Shown: piece by piece, positions 16,017-24,867 of the stretch
Layout of the letters: each line of letters begins with the position of its first letter
Numbering within the stretch: the stretch's first letter is position 1
Origin: Flavobacterium sp. LC2016-12
GTDB taxonomy: Bacteria; Bacteroidota; Bacteroidia; Flavobacteriales; Flavobacteriaceae
Assembly (NCBI RefSeq): GCF_015351595.1
Contig: NZ_JADKPT010000003.1
Location: forward strand, 310,001-374,000
DNA length: 64,000 nucleotides
Direction: 5' to 3'
Position numbers and translations under genes: made by a program
Notes under the pieces: generated by a model
The model's input: the letters and a program-made list of their open reading frames with translations, nothing else
Told to the model about the DNA's origin: nothing
Database searches by the model: none

Positions 16017-16415
16017 ATGGATCTTTCAACCCAAATTATTTGGCTTTTTGTTTTAGCGGTTCCAGTTGCTTGCATCAGTTGGACGGTAACGCATGAAGAA
16101 ATTTTTAGGGAACCCAGAGAATGGTGTGTCAAACATTCTAAAAATGACAGGACATTACTGTCAAGAAAAGCGTTCTATCTTTTTACCTGTGAATACTGTT
16201 TTAGCCATTATGTCACAATTGCCTGTTTATTCTTTACGGATTATAAACTTTTGTTAAATGACTGGCGCGGGTATATTTTGGCAGGATTCTCGCTAGTTTT
16301 TGTTGCGAATGTCTATATGAGCCTTTTGGCTTTGCTAAGACAAGCTATCAAAAAGGAAAAAGTAGAGATTGAAAAAATCGAGATTGAAACAGACAACGAA
16401 AAAGTCTCAAAATAA
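16017..16415 (+). CDS. Small membrane protein with CxxC motif
   Basis: The protein is 132 residues. Hydrophobic helices lie at about 5-25, 55-75 and 82-108. FTCEYCFSHYV places a CxxC next to the second helix, a pattern resembling DUF1360-type membrane proteins. The C-terminal tail is a charged, likely helical repeat (KKEKVEIEKIEIE). The CxxC could bind a metal or be redox-active. It is co-directional with the acidic protein (15 bases) and the 89-residue protein (37 bases), so probably one transcript. Family assignment uncertain. Confidence 0.65.
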   Translation: MDLSTQIIWLFVLAVPVACISWTVTHEEIFREPREWCVKHSKNDRTLLSRKAFYLFTCEYCFSHYVTIACLFFTDYKLLLNDWRGYILAGFSLVFVANVYMSLLALLRQAIKKEKVEIEKIEIETDNEKVSK

Positions 16416-16452
16416 AAGACAAAAAAGTTCAAACAAATAAATTATTATAATC

Positions 16453-16722
16453 ATGGAAAATTTAAATTTCATAGACCCATTATTACACGGTATTACACCA
16501 AATCCGGCCTCTAAACTTTCTGTTAGGAATTTAGTTTGCGCTGGTATAAGTACGCTTGCTGTTAGTGCTGTATTAAAAAAAACAGGTCATAATAAGACTG
16601 CAGCTGTTGTTGGAGGTCTTGCATTGCCATTGTTAGCGTCAGCATGCTATAAAAAACTATCAAAAATATCTAAAGACAAAAAAGCAGAAACCGAAAGTAG
16701 TGGTATTGAGTATAATCACTAA
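16453..16722 (+). CDS. Small membrane protein with two hydrophobic segments
   Basis: The protein is 89 residues. Two Ala/Gly/Val-rich hydrophobic segments (about 27-41 and 48-65) are separated by KKTGHNKTA, followed by a Lys-rich tail. The pattern is that of a glycine-zipper-like hairpin. It starts 37 bases after the CxxC protein and ends the cluster. No function known. Confidence 0.6.
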   Translation: MENLNFIDPLLHGITPNPASKLSVRNLVCAGISTLAVSAVLKKTGHNKTAAVVGGLALPLLASACYKKLSKISKDKKAETESSGIEYNH

Positions 16723-16734
16723 AACTTTTGTTTC

Positions 16735-17055
16735 AGGTTTTTCTTTGTTTGCTTCGCCAGTTCGGCTAAAGCCTCGTGTCAAGTTTCAAGCTATTGGAAC
16801 CAAAATAAGAGACTAAAAAAATTAGCCACGAAAATTCATGAGTGTCTGCTTCTGTAGAAAAACTCCTGAAGGCGTGGCTATTTTTTGTTTCAGATTTTCT
16901 TGAGGTTTAAAGTTATTGGAACCGAAGGCAAACTAAAAAAGTTAGCCACGAATTCACGAATTATTGTCTACTATCATGTAGAAAAATTCGTGAATTCGTG
17001 GCTATTATTTTAAAATGTCCAGAAAGTAACCTGAAACTTGAAACCTCAAACAAAA
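16735..17055. repeat. Cluster of intergenic palindromes
   Basis: Two hairpin elements are nested in a longer inverted arrangement. One has arms TAGCCACG and CGTGGCTA near 16823 and 16874. The other has perfect 20 bp arms at 16943-16962 and 16985-17004. Flanking GTTTCAGGTTT and CCTGAAACTTGAAACC text forms an outer pair. The second hairpin recurs at 60228-60287. The stretch has no gene. Confidence 0.8.
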
Positions 17056-17065
17056 AAAACTAAGC

Positions 17066-17440
17066 TTATGCCAAGTTAATATTCCCCTCTACCCAGTTTA
17101 AGGCTTTATTGAAATCTATTTTTTTGAATCCGTGGAATTCTCCCGGAACGACATAGCTAAATCCGTTGGTAAACGAAATAATATCTTCTGAATCTGAAAT
17201 TATAGCCGCTCTGTTCCATTTTCCAAGATGCTTTAATCCAAGTAATGCATCTTCTAGCCAGGCACCGGCCGTAAAATTTTCCAGGTCAGTATCCAGAACT
17301 AATAAAAAATTGATTTCATTGGTCTGCTTTATTAAATGCTCAACAGCAGGGATTACTACACTCAGAAAATCTTCTTTAGTTACTTCTGCCAATGCTCTAA
17401 AAGCGACTATATTATCAGTTGTGTCTATTTGATGTATCAT
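17066..17440 (-). CDS. SpoIIAA-like (STAS-related) protein
   Basis: The protein is 124 residues, cytoplasmic. The alternation of beta strand and helix (NIVAFRALAEVTKEDF, NFLLVLDTDLENFTAGAWLED, KWNRAAIISDSEDI, WVEGNINLA) matches the SpoIIAA-like family (PF11964-type), whose members have a STAS-like fold and bind small hydrophobic ligands or lipids. No phosphorylatable Ser is obvious. It stands alone. Confidence 0.8.
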   Translation of the reverse strand: MIHQIDTTDNIVAFRALAEVTKEDFLSVVIPAVEHLIKQTNEINFLLVLDTDLENFTAGAWLEDALLGLKHLGKWNRAAIISDSEDIISFTNGFSYVVPGEFHGFKKIDFNKALNWVEGNINLA

Positions 17441-17586
17441 GATATTCTCATTTTGAATTATTATTTATTGAATGCTTTTTATGTAGTATTTTTTTGTCAC
17501 AGATGATGTGAAGCTCTATCAAAAATACCACTATTATAAGTGTTCAATATTATATCATTGCACTTGTATTTTATAAAATAACTATC

Positions 17587-17676
17587 TTTTGCTAAGGTTC
17601 TAAGGGACTAAGATGCTAAGGTTCTAAGTTTTTTTTGATCTTAGAACCTCAGTGCCTTAAAACCTCAGCGCCTATA
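17587..17676. repeat. Intergenic palindrome, AAGGTTCTAAG family
   Basis: GCTAAGGTTCTAAG occurs twice on the left side and is mirrored by CTTAGAACCTCAG and CCTTAAAACCTCAG on the right, around an A/T-rich turn. Confidence 0.7.
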
Positions 17677-17680
17677 AAAA

Positions 17681-17712
17681 CAAATGCAACTCATAGAGTT
17701 GCATTTGTTTTT
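17681..17712 (-). terminator. Hairpin terminator after the 163-residue gene
   Basis: CAAATGCAACTC and GAGTTGCATTTG form a stem directly at the 3' end of the minus-strand operon, followed on that strand by a T run. Confidence 0.75.
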
Positions 17713-18203
17713 TATTTAGAAATTTTTGATTTATCAATTTCATCGATAAAAGGAATTGAATCCTGAATTTCTCCTCTTATTGTTACTTGTAAATATTGTT
17801 CTAACTGAACAAATTTTGCAGCATTACGTCCACCAACGGCTTTTTTAACTTTACCGAATGTTTTAGATAATAGCTTGTCTGATTCGGCATTCGTTTTCAA
17901 ATTAGCTTCTGTTAATTCTGCCGCCTTTACATCATCAAGATTATCATAATTATCAGCATAATCTTTAATTAGCTGCATTTTCTTTTGTCCTAATGCTTTA
18001 CGCTGCGTTTCATATTCATCATAGATGGTTTGAAATGCCGCTGCCTGAGGTTCTGACAAGTTCATGTATTGTTTCACTAAATCTGCTTTAGATTTACCAT
18101 AAATACTCTGAATTACAGCAACATCATCTGCCAGACTCGAACCTGATTGTGCATATCCTCCTGCAGTAAAAGCTAAGATAATTACTAAAAATATTTTTTT
18201 CAT
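17712..18203 (-). CDS. Helical periplasmic protein of unknown function
   Basis: The protein is 163 residues. The signal peptide ends GGYAQ (about 19). The rest is strongly helical, with long amphipathic stretches (YMNLSEPQAAAFQTIYDEYE, KKMQLIKDYADNYDNLD). The size, all-helical character and LSEPQ-type phrase recall Spy/LTXXQ-like periplasmic proteins, but the hallmark motif is absent. Last gene of an operon with the barrel protein (41 bases) and sulfatase 2 (45 bases). Confidence 0.7.
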   Translation of the reverse strand: MKKIFLVIILAFTAGGYAQSGSSLADDVAVIQSIYGKSKADLVKQYMNLSEPQAAAFQTIYDEYETQRKALGQKKMQLIKDYADNYDNLDDVKAAELTEANLKTNAESDKLLSKTFGKVKKAVGGRNAAKFVQLEQYLQVTIRGEIQDSIPFIDEIDKSKISK

Positions 18204-18244
18204 AATTTTATTTGTAAGGTTGAAATTCGATTAAGGGCAATTCT

Positions 18245-18895
18245 TTATTTACTGAAGTCGTAGCTTAGAACAGCTCCCAATCCAAACTGAAATGTTGATG
18301 CATAATCAGTAACTCCCACAGGTCCCCAGTAGTAGTCCCAGTAATAATCATATCCAACAGCTGCTGACATCGATTGCAAATAAGCATTAAAATTAATTGA
18401 GAGTGGTGAATTGGTTTTTACTTTCACACCGGCCTTAATTTCCCAGGCAAAATAAGTTCCGCTGCCACTTTGAGGTGTATTAAGGATTGCAATACCGGCA
18501 CCAGCACCTAAAAATGGCATGGCTTTCGAAGCACTTGACCCAAAATAATAGGTATAATCTGCTAATATATAATTGATAGAACCATCATCATCTCCCTTAT
18601 TAACCTGACCATTAGCAGGAATACCAGCAGCAGGTATAGGAAGATATGTATATAAAGGCATCTTTGTATCAAGTCGGTTATATTTTAATTCAATGGATTG
18701 GTTATCAATAAAGAAATATTCCAATCCTCCACCCCACTCAAAACCATCTTCTACTTTTGCATACGAGGAGTCAAATTCTACTTTGTCCGAAAAGGTATAA
18801 CCTCCATATACATTAAGTAAAAATGCCCCTTCACTTTGAGCTGACATTGTCAGCGAGAAGAAAAAAACTGCGAATAATAAATGATACTTTTTCAT
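18245..18895 (-). CDS. Outer-membrane beta-barrel protein
   Basis: The protein is 216 residues. The signal peptide ends TMSAQ (about 20). Alternating amphipathic strands (LNVYGGYTFSDKVEF, WGGGLEYFFIDNQSIELKYN, ILADYTYYF, PFLGAGAGIAIL) end in an aromatic/charged strand FQFGLGAVLSYDFSK, as expected for an eight-stranded OmpW/OmpA-like barrel. It sits between sulfatase 2 and a helical periplasmic protein with short gaps, so it may help present sulfated substrate or export product. No specific family claimed. Confidence 0.8.
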   Translation of the reverse strand: MKKYHLLFAVFFFSLTMSAQSEGAFLLNVYGGYTFSDKVEFDSSYAKVEDGFEWGGGLEYFFIDNQSIELKYNRLDTKMPLYTYLPIPAAGIPANGQVNKGDDDGSINYILADYTYYFGSSASKAMPFLGAGAGIAILNTPQSGSGTYFAWEIKAGVKVKTNSPLSINFNAYLQSMSAAVGYDYYWDYYWGPVGVTDYASTFQFGLGAVLSYDFSK

Positions 18896-18940
18896 GATTT
18901 CTAATTTTAATTTGATTTATAATTGACTTAATTTTTTGAT

Positions 18941-21277
18941 TTACTTTTTTGTTTCGATTGTTACTTTATCCAGTTTACCATTAAAATGTGGTGATGTTCC
19001 ATAATTGGTAACCGGCGTTCCGTCATCTGTACCAACATCAGCAAGATCATCTACAGAGAAAATTCCCGGCTGTGTTTTGGTTAGTTTTCCTTCTGCTACT
19101 TTATTTCCATCAACAGTGATCGTTCCTGTCCCTCCTTTTCCCAAACCTCCACCATCATATTTAAAATCGTAAACGATAGTGTGTTTTCCCGGTTTCAGGG
19201 CCTGATCAGCCTGAATGTTATAATTATCAAGTCCTAAAAAATTATAAGTAAATGCAGGTTTTCCTTCCTTAACATAAAATGAAAAACCGCCAAATTTTCC
19301 TCCCTGACATACCAAAACGCCATTTGATTTTTCTTTTACTTCAACTTCACTTGTAATGCTGTAAGAAGTATTTCTAGTACTGATAAAAACATCTACCCCC
19401 ATTCCTTTCATTCCTTCTCCATAGGTAACTTTGGTTCTTTTTCCCATTACATCAGGGCGTCCTACAGTTTCTGCATCCAGTCGTTCAAGCAAGCGGTCAT
19501 CAAGTGGTAAAACATGATATTTTTCAGCTTCTTTCATAAATATGGTTTGAAGTTCTTTAAGCTTTTCCGAATTTTTTGCAGCCAGATTATTACTAAGAGA
19601 AAAATCTACATTAGAGTTGTATAAATCCCACGAATCATCTTTTAAGGAAGTGGCCGGTTTTTGATTCCATGCCGGTCTGTGAATCGTTCTGGCATACCAG
19701 CCATCATGATAAATTGCTCTGTTTCCAAACATTTCAAAATACTGTGTGGTATGACGTTCTTTTGCTTTAGCATCATCAAAAGAATAGACCATACTTGTTC
19801 CTTCAATCGGATCTTGCTTGATACCATTAACCTCTTTTGGCGCCGGAATTTTACAAGCTTCAAAAACCGTTGGCGCAATGTCAATAACATGCGTAAACTG
19901 GGAACGGATTTCTCCTTTGGCTTTTATACCGGCAGGCCATCTGATAATCATTCCGTTTCGTGTTCCCCCAAAATCAGATGCTACTTGTTTAGTGTAAGAA
20001 AACGGTGAATCCATTGCCACTGCCCAACCCGCTGCATAATGCGGATATGTATTTGGACCTCCCCATTCACCATAATGTTTTAGCATATCCTGAACTGTTT
20101 CAGGAACTGCATTAAAATAAGTCATTTCATTAAACAAGCCGCTCATTGTTCCTTCTGCACTGGCACCATTGTCTCCCACTATGTAAATAAAGATGGTATT
20201 GTCTAATACTCCAAGATCAGCAATAGCATCGTAAAGACGACCAATTTCATGATCTGTATGTTCTCCAAATCCAGCATAAGTTTCCATTTGACGGGCAAAC
20301 ATTTTCTTTTCATCAGCTGAAAGTGTACTCCAGTCTTTTATATCTGTTGGTTTTGGACCAAGCTTGGTGTCTTGTGGTACCATTCCAAGTTTCTTTTGAT
20401 GCTCTAAAGTTTGTTCTCGAATTTTATCCCAACCCTGATCAAATTTTCCTTTGTATTTATCGATATATTCCTGTGGTGCGTGATGAGGTGCATGTGTAGC
20501 TCCTGTAGCAAAATAAATCATGAAAGGTTTATCTGGAGTCAGTGCCTGTTGGAAACGAACCCAGCTGATAGCCTGATTGGTCATATCGGTTGTAAAGTGA
20601 TAGTTAGGATCTTTCGGAATTTCAACCTGAGCCGTTCCATCATAAATAAGTGGTGCCCATTGATTGGTTTCTCCTCCAATAAATCCATAAAATTTATCAA
20701 ATCCGGAATGTGTTGGCCAACGGTCTAACGAACCTGAAACTGATATTTCCCATGGCGGAGTTTCATGATACTTTCCAAAAGCCGCCGTACTATAACCATT
20801 TTGTCTCAACACTTCAGCCATCGGCGTTATGCTTTGTGGTCGTACTCCAGTATTTCCCGGAAAGACAGTTGCAGCTTCCATAATCGCTCCTGCATTATTG
20901 CTGTGATGATTGTATCCAGTGAGCAGCGCAACACGTGTAGGCGAACAAAGTGCAGTAGTATGAAAGCGATTGTAACTAATTCCCTCTTGTCCAACTTTGT
21001 CGAGCACAGGCATATTAACCGGACCGCCAAAGCGACTTGAAGCGCCAAAACCCATATCGTCAATTAAAACAACTACAACATTAGGAACACCTTTTGGCGC
21101 TTTTACTTCCCAACGCGCAGGTGCTTTCGCATCACGAGCATCCAGTTCTGTGTAAGTTTGTCGGGGTGGTTCTTTTATAGGTAATGAAGTTCTGTCAAGA
21201 TTTTGTCCCAAAGTTATTTGCGAAAAAATACAGGTTACCAATAGGACAACCAACAATGCAAGTAATTGTTTTTTCAT
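18941..21277 (-). CDS. Arylsulfatase, Cys-type, secreted (sulfatase 2)
   Basis: The protein is 778 residues with a signal peptide of about 24. The metal-binding Asp pair is in VVVLIDDMGFG (Asp73, Asp74). The formylglycine motif CSPTRVALLTGY has Cys111. It is co-linear with sulfatase 1 throughout, including the C-terminal sandwich (YDFKYDGGGLGKGG, TVDGNKVAEG, VDDLADVGTDDGTPV), so the two are paralogues. The substrate is unknown; the long form with a C-terminal beta domain is often annotated as arylsulfatase. First gene of an operon with an OM barrel and a small periplasmic protein. Confidence 0.95.
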   Translation of the reverse strand: MKKQLLALLVVLLVTCIFSQITLGQNLDRTSLPIKEPPRQTYTELDARDAKAPARWEVKAPKGVPNVVVVLIDDMGFGASSRFGGPVNMPVLDKVGQEGISYNRFHTTALCSPTRVALLTGYNHHSNNAGAIMEAATVFPGNTGVRPQSITPMAEVLRQNGYSTAAFGKYHETPPWEISVSGSLDRWPTHSGFDKFYGFIGGETNQWAPLIYDGTAQVEIPKDPNYHFTTDMTNQAISWVRFQQALTPDKPFMIYFATGATHAPHHAPQEYIDKYKGKFDQGWDKIREQTLEHQKKLGMVPQDTKLGPKPTDIKDWSTLSADEKKMFARQMETYAGFGEHTDHEIGRLYDAIADLGVLDNTIFIYIVGDNGASAEGTMSGLFNEMTYFNAVPETVQDMLKHYGEWGGPNTYPHYAAGWAVAMDSPFSYTKQVASDFGGTRNGMIIRWPAGIKAKGEIRSQFTHVIDIAPTVFEACKIPAPKEVNGIKQDPIEGTSMVYSFDDAKAKERHTTQYFEMFGNRAIYHDGWYARTIHRPAWNQKPATSLKDDSWDLYNSNVDFSLSNNLAAKNSEKLKELQTIFMKEAEKYHVLPLDDRLLERLDAETVGRPDVMGKRTKVTYGEGMKGMGVDVFISTRNTSYSITSEVEVKEKSNGVLVCQGGKFGGFSFYVKEGKPAFTYNFLGLDNYNIQADQALKPGKHTIVYDFKYDGGGLGKGGTGTITVDGNKVAEGKLTKTQPGIFSVDDLADVGTDDGTPVTNYGTSPHFNGKLDKVTIETKK

Positions 21278-21683
21278 GCTTCTCTTTGTTTATGCAAATT
21301 AAATCTGGAGAAATGGGGAATTTAAATTATCCTGATCTATAAATAATACGGCTACTTTTCTACTTTATACAATTCTGGTGATTAATCAGTATTAAATAAA
21401 ATAGCAGTATTAATTTCTTGAATGTCAATTTAATTATTGCCCTTTCTTAAAATTACCTCAAAGCTAAATAGAATTAGAAATAAACATCTGATGTAATGCC
21501 TTTTAATGGTTTCATATTATAATTTGAAACCAAAAAAATGAATATAATTTAACGCAATAATACCAAAATACTTACTACATAAAAATATTTATTTCACTGA
21601 TTTTCATATATTTGCATATATTTTAACACTTACATTCTTAGAAAAAAACATAATTACAGTACCAACTTTTAATCAAAAATCAC
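21278..21683 (+). promoter_or_regulatory. Divergent intergenic region with a TAnnTTTG box
   Basis: A gap of 406 AT-rich bases between divergent genes. TATATTTG at 21607-21614 matches the Bacteroidota -7 box for the rightward gene. No good -33 box or palindrome seen. Confidence 0.4.
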
Positions 21684-23003
21684 ATGGCAGACGTTTACAA
21701 AGTAGTTACAACACTTTATGCCTACGTTTATAAGAACATAGGAACCGACGGAAAACCAAAATCAAAAAACAATACCATTTTGATGGGATCATTTGTCAAA
21801 GTTTTACCGGAAGAAAATGGCAATTGGCAAAAAATTTATGCCTTTAGCAAAGAAGGCTGGATTGACAAAAACTGCATTGGTTTGTCTCCATCGCTTAAAT
21901 GTTTTTATGTAGATGTGGGTCAGGGTGATGGTGCTTTGATTGAAGTTGGCAATGATGAAAACGGACTAAAAATAATTATTGACGGAGGACCAAATGATAA
22001 TTTAAGCAACTATTTAAGTAAATGGCAATACAAATATTACTTTGATAAAAACAAGAAAGTCCATCTGGATTATATCTTCATCAGTCATTTTGATAAAGAT
22101 CATTATCAGGGCTTAATTGATATTATTAATGATGATCATTATACTATCGGAACCATTTACCATAACGGAATTGCGAAATTCAATAATGCTAAAGTGAATT
22201 TTCCAAAACTGGAATACAATACCGAATTAGGAAAAAAATCCAAACAAGGAACCGAATATTTTCTCGAGACTTCCTTTACTACTTTGGCCGAATTCAATGC
22301 TTTAAAACTAAAAGGCGGCATGCTTGATTTACAGGAAAAATTTCTGGCCGCAGTCAACAATGCTACTTCTCAGGGAAGGTTAACCAATTTTGAGCGCCTG
22401 GATCATACTAAAACTATTCCGCAGAAATTAATCAACAATAAAAATTTTAAGATTGAAGTTTTAGGTCCGGTCACCTCTCAAATCAATAATAAATTGGCCT
22501 ATAAATATTTTGATGATGAAGCACATACGATAAACGGACATAGTCTAGTATTGAAAATAACCTACGGAAACCGTTCTTTTTTATACGGAGGAGATTTGAA
22601 TATTCCTGCTGAAGAACATTTATTGGAACATTATAATCATGCAAATCCTTTTGAGGTTGACGTTGCCAAATCATGTCATCATGGAGCATCTGAATTTACA
22701 ACTGATTTTATGGAAAAAGTAAATCCGTATGCAACAGTAATTTCATCAGGAGATAATGAAACCTATTCGCACCCGAGAGCCGATGCTATTGGATGTGCCG
22801 GAAAATATACCAAATCAAAAAGGCCTTTGGTTTTTTCGACTGAATTGGCCCGTTCTACCGACAGTACCAACAGAATTAAATACGGGATGATTAATTTAAG
22901 ATGTGATGGAGAAAATATTATCATGGCCCAAATGAAAGAAGCTGTCAGCAGCGGCAGTGTTTGGGATTTGTATGAAGAAATTCATTTTAATCCAACTGTT
23001 TAA
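21684..23003 (+). CDS. SH3-domain plus metallo-beta-lactamase-fold hydrolase
   Basis: The protein is 439 residues with no signal peptide. Residues about 5-65 read as a bacterial SH3 domain (VTTLYAYVYKN, MGSFVKVLPEENGNWQKIYA, GWIDK). A ComEC/Rec2-type metallo-beta-lactamase fold follows (about 72-430), with CFYVDVGQGDGALIEVG, IIIDGGP, the metal motif HFDKDH at 135-140, a FLYGGDLN Asp loop and SCHHGASEF near 322. ComEC-like soluble proteins are phosphodiesterases or nucleases, and some sit in phage-defence loci, but here the gene is alone. It is bounded by its own promoter and a terminator. Confidence 0.85.
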   Translation: MADVYKVVTTLYAYVYKNIGTDGKPKSKNNTILMGSFVKVLPEENGNWQKIYAFSKEGWIDKNCIGLSPSLKCFYVDVGQGDGALIEVGNDENGLKIIIDGGPNDNLSNYLSKWQYKYYFDKNKKVHLDYIFISHFDKDHYQGLIDIINDDHYTIGTIYHNGIAKFNNAKVNFPKLEYNTELGKKSKQGTEYFLETSFTTLAEFNALKLKGGMLDLQEKFLAAVNNATSQGRLTNFERLDHTKTIPQKLINNKNFKIEVLGPVTSQINNKLAYKYFDDEAHTINGHSLVLKITYGNRSFLYGGDLNIPAEEHLLEHYNHANPFEVDVAKSCHHGASEFTTDFMEKVNPYATVISSGDNETYSHPRADAIGCAGKYTKSKRPLVFSTELARSTDSTNRIKYGMINLRCDGENIIMAQMKEAVSSGSVWDLYEEIHFNPTV

Positions 23004-23027
23004 TATTTCTGATTTATCTCAAAAAAC

Positions 23028-23058
23028 AAAAGCCTGTCTCTTACGAAACAGGCTTTTT
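23028..23058. terminator. Bidirectional hairpin terminator
   Basis: AAAGCCTGTCTC and GAAACAGGCTTTTT form a stem between the convergent MBL-fold and SusD-like genes. Confidence 0.85.
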
Positions 23059-23092
23059 GTAAAAAAATAAATAAAAATAAACTAACACAAAC

Positions 23093-24862
23093 TTAATTGT
23101 ATCCTTGATTTTGTTTGATTTCTTTAGTCACATCAATTGTTGACTGCGGAATTGGGAATATTCTTCTAAAAGGCTGTGAAGCGGATTTTGCAGTTCCCGG
23201 TAAATCAAATTTCCCAAAACGGATCATTTGTGGTCTTCTGTACAATTCCCAGTACAATTCGAAACCAATTTCCTTATACAATTGCTCAGCATCTAAAGAG
23301 GTTAAGGCTTTTCCCGGAGCACTTGCATATAAGGATTCTCTTTTTCTGCTGGTACGCAGTTTATTCAAATCTTCCATAGCTAATCCGGCACTTCCTTTTC
23401 GGAAGTAAGCCTCTGCTCTCATGGTGTATATTCCACCTAAACGAAACAATGAAATATCAACATTACTGTTTCCGTTTCCTCCTTCCGGATCAAATTCATA
23501 TTTAAAAACACGCGCGCCCTGATTGATTTCATTTTGAGCAAAAACTGCCTGAGCCGGGTTTTTAAACGTTAATGATGGTGTAAAATCCATTCTTGTCGTC
23601 GTACTTTTTTCCATATACAAAGGAGAAACTTTAATACGATTACCTACCATTTCTAAAGATCCTGAAGGCAATAATATTGGTCCGTATTGAAGTCCGGCCT
23701 GAATCCCTCTATTAAAATGGAACCAAGGTAAGTTTGCACTTTTCGGTACAATATCTGTTGCAGGAACGCTCACATCGGTACCATCATTCATAAACCATGT
23801 ACCATCTGCATATTGATAATGTTGCTGAAATCTTGGATCTTCGTGATTTCCATCCCAGGTTGCATAAAATTCGGGAGTTGTACAAGCCGCATTTGTTCCT
23901 CTGTTTGCTGCAGATGTTCTCTGGTTACGCTCCATACACACATAAGCAAAACTGTTAGAACCGTTACGTATGTAATCAATCTTTTGAGAAATAGCGAAAA
24001 TAAGTTCTTTACCATTCTCGTTATCTCTTGCAAAGTTTTTGAAATAATCACTTTCTAAACTGTATTTTCCGGAATTGATTAGTAATGAAGTGTAATAAAT
24101 GACACGATCCATATCCGTTCCTCCCCCGCTTACTGCAGCTTCATTAAAATTAAAGTTTGAAGTGGCATTGTAACGATCTTTAAAAACGGCACGGTTTAGA
24201 TACATTGTACTTAAAAAAGCGTAAGCTGCTTCTTTCGAAAAACGCCCGTGGTGTGTTTGCTGCTCTCCCATTGGAGCCAAATCAGGAAGCAAAGCTTCAA
24301 CATCTGTAATTAATTTATCGATTTGAGTATCCGCTTTTAAAATTTGCAAAGGTGCTTTTGGATTCATCGGATCTCTGTAAGGCGTTTGTCCATACAAATC
24401 CAAAGTTGTGTACATATAATAGGCCAAAAGAGCTTTAGCTTCAGCCAAAAACAATTTTTTCTGTGGGATCGAGCTTTGTTCGATAGATTGAACTGCCGTT
24501 AGAGAACGCGTAATTCCGTTAGTTAATAAATTCCAATTATTACCTACCACAGCATTATCAGATTTCCATGTAAATTCGTGCATGTCTCTCCATTTTCCAC
24601 CATCACCCCAGTCACTTCCGCGAGTTGGCAAAATAGCCTCATCTGTTGTGTATTCCTGTAAAGAAAAAACGGCTCCGTGATCTGTAAAAGTTCCGTCTCC
24701 CAATCGATCATAAGCTGCAGCAAGTGCACCTGCAGGATTAGAGGCATTATCTCCTAAAACCTCATCAAGAACAACTTCATCAAGATCAGTACAACTGGCA
24801 AACAACCAGATGAAAGAGAATAATGTTATTAGTTTTATATTAAAAATTTTATTTGTCTTCAT
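23093..24862 (-). CDS. SusD/RagB family nutrient-binding lipoprotein
   Basis: The protein is 589 residues. The signal peptide has a lipobox WLFASC (Cys24) followed by an acidic sequence that favours surface exposure. The SusD text is clear: LAEAKALLAYYMYTTLDLYGQ (TPR-like helices), the NWNLLTNGITR region, and the C-terminal LGGIYTMRAEAYFRKG with LYKEIGFELYWELYRR and RIFPIP. SusD proteins are the surface lid of a SusC transporter. The gene starts 5 bases after the SusC stop, so it is translated from the same operon. The ligand is unknown. Confidence 0.95.
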   Translation of the reverse strand: MKTNKIFNIKLITLFSFIWLFASCTDLDEVVLDEVLGDNASNPAGALAAAYDRLGDGTFTDHGAVFSLQEYTTDEAILPTRGSDWGDGGKWRDMHEFTWKSDNAVVGNNWNLLTNGITRSLTAVQSIEQSSIPQKKLFLAEAKALLAYYMYTTLDLYGQTPYRDPMNPKAPLQILKADTQIDKLITDVEALLPDLAPMGEQQTHHGRFSKEAAYAFLSTMYLNRAVFKDRYNATSNFNFNEAAVSGGGTDMDRVIYYTSLLINSGKYSLESDYFKNFARDNENGKELIFAISQKIDYIRNGSNSFAYVCMERNQRTSAANRGTNAACTTPEFYATWDGNHEDPRFQQHYQYADGTWFMNDGTDVSVPATDIVPKSANLPWFHFNRGIQAGLQYGPILLPSGSLEMVGNRIKVSPLYMEKSTTTRMDFTPSLTFKNPAQAVFAQNEINQGARVFKYEFDPEGGNGNSNVDISLFRLGGIYTMRAEAYFRKGSAGLAMEDLNKLRTSRKRESLYASAPGKALTSLDAEQLYKEIGFELYWELYRRPQMIRFGKFDLPGTAKSASQPFRRIFPIPQSTIDVTKEIKQNQGYN

Positions 24863-24867
24863 AATAA

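Noticed and set aside
20411..20728. 105-codon + strand frame opposite sulfatase 2
   Set aside because: Antisense shadow of a conserved sulfatase domain with no recognisable protein features.
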